Shown piece by piece: positions 45,484 through 56,224 of a stretch of 64,000 bases of DNA. The notes below the pieces were generated by a model that saw only the letters and a program-made list of their open reading frames with translations, searched no databases and was not told where the DNA came from. This DNA comes from Rostrohypoxylon terebratum. Taxonomy: Eukaryota > Ascomycota > Sordariomycetes > Xylariales > Hypoxylaceae. Each line of letters begins with the position of its first letter. Position 1 is the stretch's first letter. Made by a program: the position numbers and the translations under genes. The stretch spans positions 1,054,001 through 1,118,000 of the forward strand of contig MU385856.1 in NCBI GenBank assembly GCA_022497145.1, in the 5' to 3' direction.

Positions 45484-47357
45484 TCAACCATCATATCCGT
45501 ATGTCACAAAGCTGCTCACCGGCCATCCGTTGAGCACAGTGTATTCTTTCAGGGAAGTTGTTCCGTGTAGCACCTCATAGTCCGCCATCTCTCCGCATCC
45601 GATTGTGGAGTTGCCATCGCATTCCCAATCCTTGCTCTTGCTAACCAAGCCAGCAACGCGTTCTCCTACGTCACGGCCTTCAAACCAAGCTCCGTGCAGG
45701 AACCCATAGTATTGCGCGGAAGTGGCTTCACCGGCGAACCAAAGCCTGTCTACATTGGCGCGTAGATTCTGGTGTTTCTCCAGCGTCATGCCAACGGGCC
45801 AATTACTGTAGGAGCCATAGGCCCATCTTTGCGAAAAAGTCAGTTGCAACTCCTGAAGAATAATGAGATTCACACTTATAGGACTCACTCTTCCGTGCTC
45901 CATCGCGGATACATAAATGCGATTGGATCAGGCACATCGATGTCGGGGAACATCGTACGAATGACCGCCATAACCTCTGCTTTGGTCACTTCATCCGATT
46001 GCTGTTCGACTTTGTACGATTTGTCGCCCACAACGGTCACGAAGATGATGTTAGACTCTTCGATGAAGCCTGGGGCCGAAAGTGACTGCCAGACGGGATA
46101 ATAACCTCGCGTATCGTTGTCAGCGTATAGGAAGAACTGAGTGTCTCGGTCCCAAAAAGTTTCATTAAACTGCAGGAAGATTTTGGTGTATGTTCCCATC
46201 TGGAACTGTTCAATTGCTTCGCGCTTCCATCGCGGCAGTGGTGGGTCGAATTCAATTACGTCATTCTGCAAGACTCCGACGGAAAATGTTGTGATAGCGT
46301 CTATAATCCGTTACATTGGCAATTGCTCATTACAAGAGTAAAGGAGGGACACTTACGTTGAGCTTCGATGCAACCACCATCCTCGAGCTGAACAATGACA
46401 CCCTCGGGGCCGTACGAAATCGTCTTTACGACAGTCTCTAACAAGAGCCTCGGGTCGTTCTCTTTCAAGAACTCGTATGCCTCCCCAATCAACCACGTAT
46501 TGAAACCTCGCTGGTCCCAGACAAAGTTGTTCTCGTCGCTGAACTGGTAGAACGTCAAATTGTATCCGGTGATACCGAACACTAATCCGCTTTGCTCTGG
46601 CGAATATGCCGTTTCCCAATCCCACTCCCACCATTCGAGCGCTTGGGCGTGCATATCCTTCTTGGGCTTCCACCCGGCAAGACTTAAGCCAGCGCGGGTA
46701 CTCGTGTCTTGTAGGTTCTCCGTGAGAATGTACCCAGCGTCTTGCTCCATTGTACTGTACGCATCTTCGAAGGAGTCGAATAGATCGCTGTAATCGTTGG
46801 CGCCGGTCTCATCGTACGTCAAAATGGAGCTGTAGTTAGAATAGGTATTGTTCACGCCGTATTTCTTCGCAAGCGTCCATACTGGATTTTCCGGACCGCC
46901 TTCAGAGCCGAGTCCTTGTACCCAGTTCGCGCCGAGCTCGACCACGTAGGAAGTTCCGTCGGACTTTGTTCCGAAGTTCGTGTGTTTCACTAGATTTCGG
47001 TGATCTGATTAGCGGGGGTGTTCAATTCAAGTTTGTGGATATCAATGCGATTGTTTGATTGTCCTCGAAGATAAGAGATAATCGGATTATCGAATGATTG
47101 AGAATCGAGATATTATAGGTAGACATACTACGACCTCCGATATAGTCATTGCGCTCGACAATGAGGAAATCCGAGACTGAGGCATTTGACAATGCCTGTG
47201 CGGCCGTGATACCGGCAACACCCGCGCCGAGGACGACTACGGTTGTCTTACGGCACTCTGTCGCATTGTTTCCGCGTGCCACAACTCTAGCACTGCATCC
47301 GAGAGGCGTGACGAGCGCACAACACGCGGCGAGTAATCGCCTGTCCGTAAATCTCAT
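45484..47357 (-). CDS. Secreted flavin amine oxidase, polyamine oxidase-like
   Basis: Exons 47357-47129, 46989-46357, 46300-45889 and 45826-45484 give 538 residues in phase. The N-terminus (MRFTDRRLLAACCALVTPLG then CSARVVA) is a signal peptide. The FAD Rossmann motif is VVVLGAGVAGITAAQAL, followed by ERNDYIGGR and, after the first intron, the GANWVQG block. Substrate-side elements include ITTFSVGVLQ and FLQFNETFWDRDTQFFLYAD. The C-terminal FAD motif is RLWFAGEATSAQYYGFLHGA. The protein would oxidise polyamines such as spermine or spermidine outside the cell or in the secretory path, producing H2O2 and an aminoaldehyde. Exact specificity is not readable. Several N-x-S/T sites fit secretion. 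Confidence 0.93.
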
Positions 47358-48414
47358 CGTGACGCAATTGGGTCTTCACAACAACCAAAAGAAGTTGTAT
47401 TGGGGCGCCGTACTATTTGAGTCTTGGGAAGCTGTGGCTGCTGGTGAAGCGCATGAGACGCTTTGCTTTCCCAGCGAGTAAAGCGAATGGCAACAGCAAC
47501 AGCAACACAATTTAAATGTCAACATCTTACCCTGTCCTTCGCTCGCAAACCCAAACAGCTGATAAGTAAGATTACACACAGCAGCGGAAGCTAGCTGAGC
47601 TGACCTGAGGGCTACGACATGGAAAATCCCATATTATCTGACCTGCATAATCTGTGCTGCGGTGCGATCCTTGGCTCTTTTCGGCAGCGGGGCTAGGCGA
47701 TTTAAAGAAGCTCGCCGCCACGTTCAGGTACCGATTACGCTAAACTGGGTGCGCTCTAGGGTGCGCTCTAGCCCTGTCCCGTCTGTTCCACTGATAAGCC
47801 GATCTGGGTAATTCTACGCGCGGCGTTAGGCTCTTGTCGGCTTAGATGTTTCGTCATCCGGATCTGTCTGTTCTTGTGCGTCCAGATAAGAATCTCAAAG
47901 TTGAACAGTCTATCAACCTCATGATAAATATGATAAATACCCGAGGTTTCGAGTTTGAGTTTGGTTCAAAGTTGAGCTTCAGGGCATCGAGAAAATGCGA
48001 AGTGCAACGATACGAGCAATACAAAGTTCAATATTTCAATATTCCGCAGTTAAGTCCAGGACTCCAGGTATAGCACCTATCTAGGCCAGTCTCATCTAAA
48101 GGCGATACAGAGTGGAACAGTGGTATTGCGTAAGAAAGTTCTTGAGTAGAAAAAGAAATGGGGATTCTGTTCAATGGATATCATAAAAAAGCAAAAACAA
48201 AAAACAAAAAACAAGGTCTATCAGAAATCATGGACGGTGAATTTAGGGATGGGCCCTTCCGAGACCATTGAACGCCACCGGAAGCAACTAACACGCAATT
48301 CTTCTCAACTACCTAGTACCTAGGTAGTTGCGAAGGCTATGTGAAGCATTAATTTACGGTTAGTTTATTCGGCCTTAAGTCAATACCGGCGTCGGATGTC
48401 TGAGATTCTCGATT
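47358..48414. other. Intergenic region, no gene seen
   Basis: Spacer between two minus-strand genes: the promoter of the amine oxidase and the 3' flank of the secreted protein gene. A duplicated GGGTGCGCTCTAG lies at about 47748-47773, a GCAAAAACAAAAAACAAAAAAC run near 48190-48212, and CTACCTAGTACCTAGGTAG at 48310-48328. Confidence 0.45.
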
Positions 48415-50037
48415 TCACAGTTCTTCATTGCCTAGATCCTCCTCGACTTGCTCGCATGTCTGCCCATCAGCGCAGATCATTTTCTGTGGCGGCGGCTTGT
48501 GGGGAAACCCATTCGAGGACCGCCAGTAATTGTGACGGCTTTCCGCGAAAGTCGTATGGTTCAAGCAGCTAGGGTTGTAGTGATCTTCGACGTTGCCCAT
48601 CGGCCACATGGCAATGAAACATACCTCGTCGGCCTTACATACACCGCACTCCTTCCAGTTCGACCAGCTCAGAGATTCCATGAGCTCGCTGATTATATGC
48701 TTAGAAGACTGCATCGTTACAGACTCATCTGCGTCCGTGTTCTCGATGACCAGTTTTCGGACTTCGAAAAGCGCAGAGCAGATGGTAGATGTTGTTTTTT
48801 CGAACGCCGCATATATGAGCTTATCCTCTGAAGTTCGGGGCTCGACCGGCTGGAAGAAGAACTTGGCACATCGCTCCCGTGCGCCAGCGAAATTCTCGTC
48901 CGTCTCGGCATAATCAATGTAAATGTTCAAAAGTCCGTTCACTTCCGCCTTTATGATATCGATTGAGTCCGTTTGAACAATGAATGGTAGACGTTTGACG
49001 TATCGTGTCACAATCATATCTGACACTCCTTGCCAATCTATGGGTCTTTGTAGGTGGGATATTGATCGGGCTACCGACTCAGCGACGTGTTCCCTCACCA
49101 CATCCATCTCTTCGCTGCTTGCTCCTAGTAATCTAGGTAGTTCGGGTCTCTTCGGATCAGGGTTCGTGAGATTGATCGGGTAGAAGAAGGCAGATACCAT
49201 GGAGGAATAATCGAGAATGACGCGGGACGACCCGATGTCGTTATATCGTTGCGAAGCCGCCCTCGCCCACTCAAATCCTCTAATACCAGCGTTTTCCGAA
49301 CCAGGTTTCTCCATAGACGGTCGTTGATAAGCAGATACGAGCCTAAGACCGTCTGTGAAGTCGCAGTATATTATTTCGAAACCGGGTTCCATGCGAATGA
49401 ATCCATCGATCTTCCACTGCTGAGCTAGCGTGCATAGCCTGTCGGCTCTCTCCCATTCATCCCAAGATGTTTGACTCCTATTACCTACTAGTAGGATATC
49501 CTGTGTGTCTACCGTTCCCATGTCGGTTTTACCAGCTGCCATGCCGTCTATATACAATACGTTCAACGGGCGCACAGCTTGGTAGATGTGCAGATGACCC
49601 TCTCCCCGCGGACGGTCATGACGGGGCGGGCGATGGCTGTCCTGCATTGCCATACCCGGTGGAGGAGGGCCTGGAGGCGGTTTCCCATCAGAATGGTTAC
49701 GACCCGGACCTCCGAGACCCAAGCCCGAAAACCCCTCAGCGTGTTCTATTTCGAATGCAAGCCATTCAAAACCCTCCGGTATTTGCGTGGTATGGGTTCC
49801 GTGGTACAAAAGGACGCCCTTTGGTACGACCCCGGGGTAAAGCGACATTCCATTATGGTGTAAAGCTGATCCAAATTCGCGCATCGCATCGTGAATCGAA
49901 TTAAAGATCTGGAGTCCATTTTGGCGGGCGCTTTCGATAGTTGGACCGAAGCTCTTCTGAGGTGCAGCACTGCTGAAACCAAAGGAGCTGACCGCCACCA
50001 CTAACGCTGCGAGCTGACTTAGAGTAGTTGGGGCCAT
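48415..50037 (-). CDS. Secreted fungal protein of unknown function, 540 residues
   Basis: A single-exon minus-strand gene. The signal peptide is MAPTTLSQLAALVVAVSSFG followed by FSSAAP. The mature part contains QIFNSIHDAMREFGSALHHN, GVLLYHGTHTTQIPEGFEWL and AFEIEHAEGF, then a Pro-rich loop (PPPGPPPPG) and NVLYIDGMAAGKTDMGTVDT, TLAQQWKIDGFIRMEPGFEI, IYCDFTDGLRLVSAYQRPS and SSRVILDYSSMVSAFFYPIN. A Cys-rich end follows (CGVCKADEVC, CLNHT, CADGQTCEQ). I recognise the layout as a widespread fungal family, possibly cell-wall or membrane associated, with no known activity. YHGTHT recalls an ADP-ribosyltransferase-like YHG, but I do not rely on it. Confidence 0.85.
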   Translation of the reverse strand: MAPTTLSQLAALVVAVSSFGFSSAAPQKSFGPTIESARQNGLQIFNSIHDAMREFGSALHHNGMSLYPGVVPKGVLLYHGTHTTQIPEGFEWLAFEIEHAEGFSGLGLGGPGRNHSDGKPPPGPPPPGMAMQDSHRPPRHDRPRGEGHLHIYQAVRPLNVLYIDGMAAGKTDMGTVDTQDILLVGNRSQTSWDEWERADRLCTLAQQWKIDGFIRMEPGFEIIYCDFTDGLRLVSAYQRPSMEKPGSENAGIRGFEWARAASQRYNDIGSSRVILDYSSMVSAFFYPINLTNPDPKRPELPRLLGASSEEMDVVREHVAESVARSISHLQRPIDWQGVSDMIVTRYVKRLPFIVQTDSIDIIKAEVNGLLNIYIDYAETDENFAGARERCAKFFFQPVEPRTSEDKLIYAAFEKTTSTICSALFEVRKLVIENTDADESVTMQSSKHIISELMESLSWSNWKECGVCKADEVCFIAMWPMGNVEDHYNPSCLNHTTFAESRHNYWRSSNGFPHKPPPQKMICADGQTCEQVEEDLGNEEL

Positions 50038-51252
50038 TTTCGATGGAAATAGTGGAAGCTTTCTCGTCCCAAGTTAAGTATGACCAGGCAAACGAAGGAT
50101 ATACAATAAGTAGAAGAATAGTATCTATGATATATACAAATTGATTACATAGTGAGAGGATTTCCTGCCTTGCGTCGTAGTCGTCGTCGTGGTTCATTAG
50201 CTCAAGTCCACAGTGTTACTAAGTACGTAGTACGCGTCAGCCGATACAAAGGTACTTGCTTATCAGATCATGCAGAAAAGTCGATACTAAGTAACTTTTA
50301 GCTGGTATGTATTGTACTATACACCTCAAATCCCTTCAATTACAACTTAGTCAGAATACCCTCGAATCTCTTGTAATGAGCATGGAATAAAAGCAGTCGA
50401 TTTCAAAAAACATATCTGACAAATTGCATGAAACTTGGAAGTTTATACAATTAACCTTGGAAGAATTATACTTTAAAGCGCAAAGGCAATAGCCGATCGA
50501 AATCCATCACTATTACTAAGCCCTCCTACCCCAAAACATTGTTACGCAACCAAATTGATGACGCAGCGTTGGCAAATTCGGTAATGTTCCAAGGTTGTTT
50601 GATATCCCCACTATTATTACAGAGCTTTGATTGGGCTTTTACCCCAAAGCTATTCCATTCTGGCATCTTCATTCTTCTCTGCATTCGATGTTTTTTGTTA
50701 TTTATCCTCGTTGTACCTATCAACTTAATAATCTTTATCATCCTGAACAGCGTTGCTTTCTTGAGAATTTGGTGATTATTAAGGAGATAGTTACCTGTTG
50801 TAATGTGAAATATCCACGGAGAAAGGTATTGTAGCAATCGCTGCCCCCTTTCCTAATGAAAGCGCAGCGCCGCACGCACGAGAAGGCGCCACAAGCTAGC
50901 TATAAACTATAAGATGCTTATAGGAGTATATCCATGCTAGGTTGCGCCTTCGCGTGGAATAGGAGTTTCTTAATGCCACGAAACTCTAATTCGATCCTCG
51001 TCCCTTCTCCGAAGTAAACATAGAGATCCTATAAGTATCTACCTAGTAAGTTAGGTACCTACCTGTATATAACGCACTCACTAGGTAACCTACCTCAAGC
51101 TAACCAGATCAACAACCTACACAAGAAAGAGATCTGAGCAATCTCCTATCTTCTGATTTACTTGGCACCTAACATTCATTGATTTTGGCACCATCTTGCT
51201 TCACTGTTACAATTCATTGCTACAACTTTCACAAGCCATATATTACCTAACA
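50038..51252. other. Intergenic region, no gene seen
   Basis: AT-rich divergent spacer. A hydrophobic open frame on the plus strand at 50539-50775 lacks homology signs. TACCTAGTAAGTTAGGTACCTACCTG near 51040-51065 is another TAGG-type repeat. The end should carry the promoter of the Fic gene. Confidence 0.45.
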
Positions 51253-52110
51253 ATGAGTTTCCAAAATTATCGAGTCCCACCAAGTTTGACGTGCTCTACC
51301 ACCCAATTCCAAGACTTTTCGGTAATCCGAAGCCAATTCGAAGACGAGTTGATCAAATTCATACATGGATCAAACTTTATTGAATTCATCGGATCAGATT
51401 TCGAAGTCACCAACAAGCTATGTCGCAAGATCTTCAGAGGGGAAGAGGTAACGGCACGCGTGGAAGCAATGAGCGAAGATTTCGATGAAGCACGAGCGGC
51501 TCTGATCGCTCTCAAGAGGCCAACTTCCTTCGAAGATGTAGTAAGGAGCAGACAAGAAGTCATCAACCATGCCCACGCTCTCAAATACGCCATAGATCAT
51601 GTCGTTTTGAATGGCCAAGAGGTCACCGAAAGGTTCCTCCAGGAAGTTCACCAGAAGCTATGTTACGGTGGTGTTTTGGGAGAGGATGCCGGAAGCCCGG
51701 GCGCGTACCGAACATGGGAAATCGCAGCTCGGCACGGAAAAGACATGAAATCGAAGTCCGTGTTCATATGTGCGTCCTCTGTCCCAGCGTACATGAGAAC
51801 GCTCGTGCGAGACCTCAAACACGACATGGCTGAGGCAGAGGAGACGAACAACCTGGACCCTTTTGATATAGCAAATCGCTATTGCCACAGATTTGTTTGC
51901 ATCCACCCGTTCGGAGATGGAAACGGGAGGATGTGTCGAATCCTTTTAAACATTTTACTACTAAGATATGCTCGTCGTGTAAGCACATTTGGTGGGTCCG
52001 ATGAGGAAAGAAAGGAATATCTGGACATCGCCAGACGAGGAAATAAGAAGTTCCATGAAGAAGATATGGAAGTTCCGGAGGATGAAAACAAGGACACCGG
52101 GAACTGGTAA
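51253..52110 (+). CDS. Fic/DOC domain protein (putative AMP- or NMP-transferase)
   Basis: A single exon of 285 residues from ATG 51253; the frame is open further upstream only without an ATG. The catalytic loop is complete: H218-PFGDGNGRMC-R229, matching HxFx(D/E)GNGRxxR, with the catalytic histidine and the anion-binding GNGR. Upstream helices include ALKYAIDHVVLNGQEVTERF and EVHQKLC followed by GSPGAYRTWE, which corresponds to the target-docking flap of Fic proteins. An N-terminal S40-NFI-E44 resembles the inhibitory [S/T]xxxE[G/N] helix, though the next residue is Phe. Fic enzymes transfer AMP or other nucleotides to hydroxyl groups of target proteins. No signal or membrane segment is seen. 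It sits beside two genes of fungal self-recognition type. Confidence 0.93.
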   Translation: MSFQNYRVPPSLTCSTTQFQDFSVIRSQFEDELIKFIHGSNFIEFIGSDFEVTNKLCRKIFRGEEVTARVEAMSEDFDEARAALIALKRPTSFEDVVRSRQEVINHAHALKYAIDHVVLNGQEVTERFLQEVHQKLCYGGVLGEDAGSPGAYRTWEIAARHGKDMKSKSVFICASSVPAYMRTLVRDLKHDMAEAEETNNLDPFDIANRYCHRFVCIHPFGDGNGRMCRILLNILLLRYARRVSTFGGSDEERKEYLDIARRGNKKFHEEDMEVPEDENKDTGNW

Positions 52111-52318
52111 ACTTTGTTATAAAGCATCTAAAAATGGAGGACGGTACCTATTGAAGGCGAAGAATCCTTGCATAGGAAGATACCTAGTAGCTTATGATGC
52201 CATGATAGTTATGAGATAGGTTACATCGTTTTAGGATCATCAACGTTTCTCTGTATTCATGATTCTAGGTTACCTATCTTCGCTTCTTCTAACCCTGTTA
52301 GGGCACAGCAGTCTAGTC

Positions 52319-54053
52319 TTAAGTAATACTTAAGATTCGGAGTAATGAATCCAGCTCTATTATAATCTCATTGAATATAGCAGAGAGGAGCTTTGGATTA
52401 TTCAGATCCTCGCCGTGACTGAAATCACACCAAATTAGTTTCGAAACCACCTTCCGATACCTCTTCCCAAAACAAGGTAGATGCTCTGCCTTTTGGCGAA
52501 CCAGCACATGGTCATCCCATCGGACATTGTTCCATAGCCCTATTTGAAGGAGTGCCACCCCAAGACTATACAAAGCTATGTTTCTTATACCGAAGTTTCT
52601 CATAGCGTCTTGAATTGACTCCAATGAAATAAAACTAGGAGAACAATTACCAGTTGCAGATGGGGTATCCTTGACTAGGTGCAAGGTATCAAGATGAGAA
52701 GATATATCTTCACCTTCGCCGCGAAAAATATAGACTTCACTGAGGATGAATCCCTGAGGCCACCATGGCGTTGAAATATATTTCAACATTGACTTGACTA
52801 GAGTGATTCCTAGTTTGATGCGTGCTGTATCTGAAACGACTTCATACACTGGAAATCGCAAGTAATCGACGAGGGCGGTGGGCGCGCATCGGTGAGTGTC
52901 AGGATCGACTTTTAAGCCTTGAAGACCGGGATATAGGATAAGTCTCTGTTTGTTTCTGATATCGAGGAAACCTATAGACTCTGGCGGAGAGGATTCCGAG
53001 AAAGTCTTGCAGCGAACGGCCAAGTTTCCACACTTGAGCCCCGTTTTAGCTAAATCCTCACCAACCTGTTTTCCTTTGTCATTTGGGTGCAAGATGGTTG
53101 AATAGTAATTGGTATGGCCTTTCCTTAACCGCTTCGGTGAATGGCGAGTGTCATTGTGAGCTAAGTCTCTGCAACTCGCGCAAATAGGCAACAGCGTCCT
53201 ATTACAAGACCATTAATATGTGAAGCACAGGTGAAAATTTTCAACATACCATTGGAAGAGCAACTTATGCTCGAAGAACATGTTTAGGTTCGGGTCCGTT
53301 TCGTCGGTAGAATTTAATAAGAGTTTTAAATTATGCCGAGCATCGTTATTGGTATCGCAGGATGCCCCGTTTTGTAGCAGATCATAGAGAGATGAAGACA
53401 TGCTTCGTACAATTTCATACCCAGTAGGAAGTGGGAGAAGATTGGTTGCCACATGACTTGATTGAATCTCGTTGGTTGTCTCTCGAATGCTTTTAATTTC
53501 AGCGATAGAGTCTTTCAGCGCCTCGATAGACTCCAGATAATCTTGCTTTTTGAACGCAATTCGGAATGCATCCCTGGCGGATTTTGTGAGAGGTACCTAT
53601 CACATGTGAGCCTGGGCCCTGTAACTCTCAAGCTCATATACTACCTATTTGAAAGGCATATCTCACTTTATCTTCAAGTTCAGCAAAAGTTGAGATCTTT
53701 TTTAAAATGCTTTCAATTGCTGTTGTAGCTTCCTTGAGAGCTTCTTCGAATCGATCATATCTGCTACCTAGGTAAGATTTTATCTTTTCCTCGAGACTGC
53801 TGACCTGCCACTGGGGGTGGGTTTGGTCACGTATCATATCAAGAACCGTTCGCTCGTCAAGTATCTTCAAAAGAATGAGCTCGATTTGATCTAGAAAAAG
53901 CTCTTGTTGAATTTTGAGTTTCATCCGGATATGTCCTATTTCCTTTTGGTAGTGTCGTAGGAGCTTTATCTTGGATGATAATTGGCATGAAATGCCGATC
54001 GCTGTGATGCAGAGGGGGACGACACCCAGAGCCAGAGAAATCGGATCCGTCAT
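52319..54053 (-). CDS. DUF7580-like protein with HeLo/prion-inhibition-like N-terminus
   Basis: Exons 54053-53667, 53596-53250 and 53198-52319 give 537 residues. The first donor (GTGAGA at 53666) was chosen because it alone keeps phase into VPLTKSARDAFRIAF. The N-terminus MTDPISLALGVVPLCITAIG is hydrophobic and followed by helices with coiled-coil heptads (KLLRHYQKEIGHIRMKLKIQ), resembling the N-terminal domains of fungal NLR and HET-S-like proteins. The C-terminal half has FILSEVYIFR, IALYSLGVALLQIGLWNN and VSKLIWCDF, a degenerate kinase-like pattern found in DUF7580 proteins. It is likely part of a non-self recognition or cell death pathway, by analogy only. It faces the zinc-finger gene across a 242 bp shared promoter. 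Confidence 0.78.
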
Positions 54054-54295
54054 GGTTCTCAATATATTGTAGAATCTATATAAAAGACTGTCACCTAAAA
54101 TGTTGAATCGGAGATTAGGGCGTAATTATGCCAAAATCCATTTCTATATGCCTTCGGGTTCAAGGCAGCGTTACCCCGCTTTGATACGTGGCTCCAATCG
54201 TAATACTTCTCCTTCTATAGAAATGTACCTAATTACCATCAGAGACACCAAATTCTAGAGATAGAATCATCTCATCACAGTGTAAACAAGACTCA
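54054..54295. promoter_or_regulatory. Bidirectional promoter between the DUF7580-like and zinc-finger genes
   Basis: Only 242 bases separate two start codons transcribed in opposite directions. The stretch contains ATATAAAAG near 54077 and is otherwise AT-rich. The short distance suggests shared regulation. No operator palindrome was recognised. Confidence 0.6.
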
Positions 54296-56110
54296 ATGTC
54301 TACGACAACTGAAGAAAAAAACGAGATAGCCTCCCAACGAATTGATGGAGTGCGCAAGTGGAGAGATATCGCCGCCCAACAACAAAACGGTAAAGGTATT
54401 GTTGCTCAATTGCACACAACCACCGGCGACCTATACAAAGCCTTCATCCTAGATATATACGAAAGAAAAGCTTGGTCGAAGCTTATGCGACGTAAACTCA
54501 AAAGCGGATATACTAATTATCTGATATGGGCCGAGGATTATGGGGCACGAGATGGCAGGTTAGATACTCTGCTTGAAGCGTCCCAACGCCTTCGAAAATT
54601 CACTATTAAGATATTGATCAATATCTGTTCTATGCTCTGGAAAGGTTTGTTCATTCCTAGCTACTTGTTATCTTATACTGACCATTTTAGTGTGCTGGAT
54701 GCAAGAGTCCGTGAGAAATGACACGGATTTGCATAACATATACCAAATTGCCTCGATTACGACAGAAGAAAGTTCACGCATAATTCACCACATCGAAGAC
54801 TCTTCAGACAGCGCAAGCGATATAAGTGATAATGAAGGCTGCGATAATGATGATAGCCATGAGGAATCTATGCAGGACGCCTCGGAAACATTGTTAGATG
54901 AAATCGGACTCCTCCTGGACCTTGGGCCAAGACTAGAAGAGCCAGTCCCCGATTATTTCACTAGAGAACAGCCACCCGCTCTCACAGAACCTGAACATCA
55001 GAATCCCTCTCATTGTTTTGCCGATATTATTTCGACCAAATTTCCCCAATGCGATTCAACGTTAGTCGACGTTCTCAGTAAATCCTGTTGGGATTCCATG
55101 ATCAGGTTGCTCAGACGCCGAGAGGCAAACACCAAGGGTAAAGTGCCGAGCACGCGAGTGTCAATTGACCAAGCAACTACCTACTACTCCAAAAGTCCTG
55201 ACTTAGGACCAAGCATGCCATCAAATAAACCTTATGCCAATACTATAGTTTCGTGGCATACCAAAGGTGGGACGACGAGAGCAAGATTACCTACACCCGT
55301 GAAGAATGTAGGACAAAGTCTAAAGTTTCAGTGCATAGCGTGTGGGGAGGATATAATAAAAAAGAATACGAAAACGTGGAAGTAAGTGTCACTCCCATTG
55401 ATTACGTGTCGAATGCACAATTACTGAGATTACGTTCCTAGGCGACACCTAATGGCTGATCTCCGGCCATGGGTCTGCTTCCATGTTTCTTGTCCTTGTG
55501 CACACGATCCTTTCATGTCAAGACAAGAATGGGTTCAACATATCACAAGAAACCATGAGCTTCACCCCGAATGGGATGACAAAATGTGTCCTATTTGTTC
55601 TGAGGGGGCGGCTGGCGATGTACACGCAGCCATCTCTCACGTGGAATATCATCTAGAAGAGATTTCACTCGCAGTCTTGCCATGCTATCCAGATGGGGAT
55701 GGGGATGAAGTAAATACTACAATATCTATTAGCGGCCATCTGACATTGAATTCCAGTAACATCGAGAGAAGTATTGGACTTAGCGAAAGAAAGCCCGTCC
55801 CCCCTCCGCATGATGATAAAAAGGTACAAATTGGCTACCAAGCCATTGATCATACAGGCAATAGGAGTAGAAGTAAAGCTACTGCTAACGATGGAGATCC
55901 CGGTGAGATTCATGGATATCGCACTAAGATAGGTAATCTATGGTATTGTGTAAGTCTCGCCGCCAAATATGCAATTTTCTACACCTAATTAATTGCTATC
56001 TCTAGTGCCAATGCCAAAATGGACCGATGACAATTATTAATACCGGGTGTTGTGTGTACTGCTATCGACACATTATGTGTTCAGGTTGTGGAATAGTGGC
56101 CCTTCCTTGA
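54296..56110 (+). CDS. Cys-rich zinc-finger protein of fungal immunity-locus type
   Basis: Exons 54296-54644, 54691-55381, 55442-55949 and 56006-56110 give 550 residues. The N-terminal ~115 residues form a helical domain (IASQRIDGVRKWRDIAAQQQ, AWSKLMRRKLKSGYTNYLIW). A long acidic linker follows (SSDSASDISDNEGCDNDDSH). Residues about 335-415 carry several Cys/His pairs: CIACGEDI, KTWKRHLMADLRPWVCFH, CPCAHDPF with WVQHITRNH, and MCPICSE with HVEYHLEE, like the C2H2-type arrays next to NACHT genes in ascomycetes. The last exon adds WYCCQCQNGPM and CCVYCYRHIMCSGCG, another probable zinc site. It would bind zinc and probably protein or nucleic acid; the partner is unknown. Confidence 0.78.
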
Positions 56111-56224
56111 ATATCAATTCTCAACATGACATTTGGGAGGCGCCCTTTAAATAGACATATGATTTAGGCTATACTAAGTTCGGCCATGATGGACTATAAA
56201 TTTACTTGTTTATCTTCTGCGTGA

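Noticed and set aside
49740..49870. YHGTHT in the secreted 540-residue protein as an ADP-ribosyltransferase site
   Set aside because: Only a short resemblance, with no further catalytic residues recognised in order.
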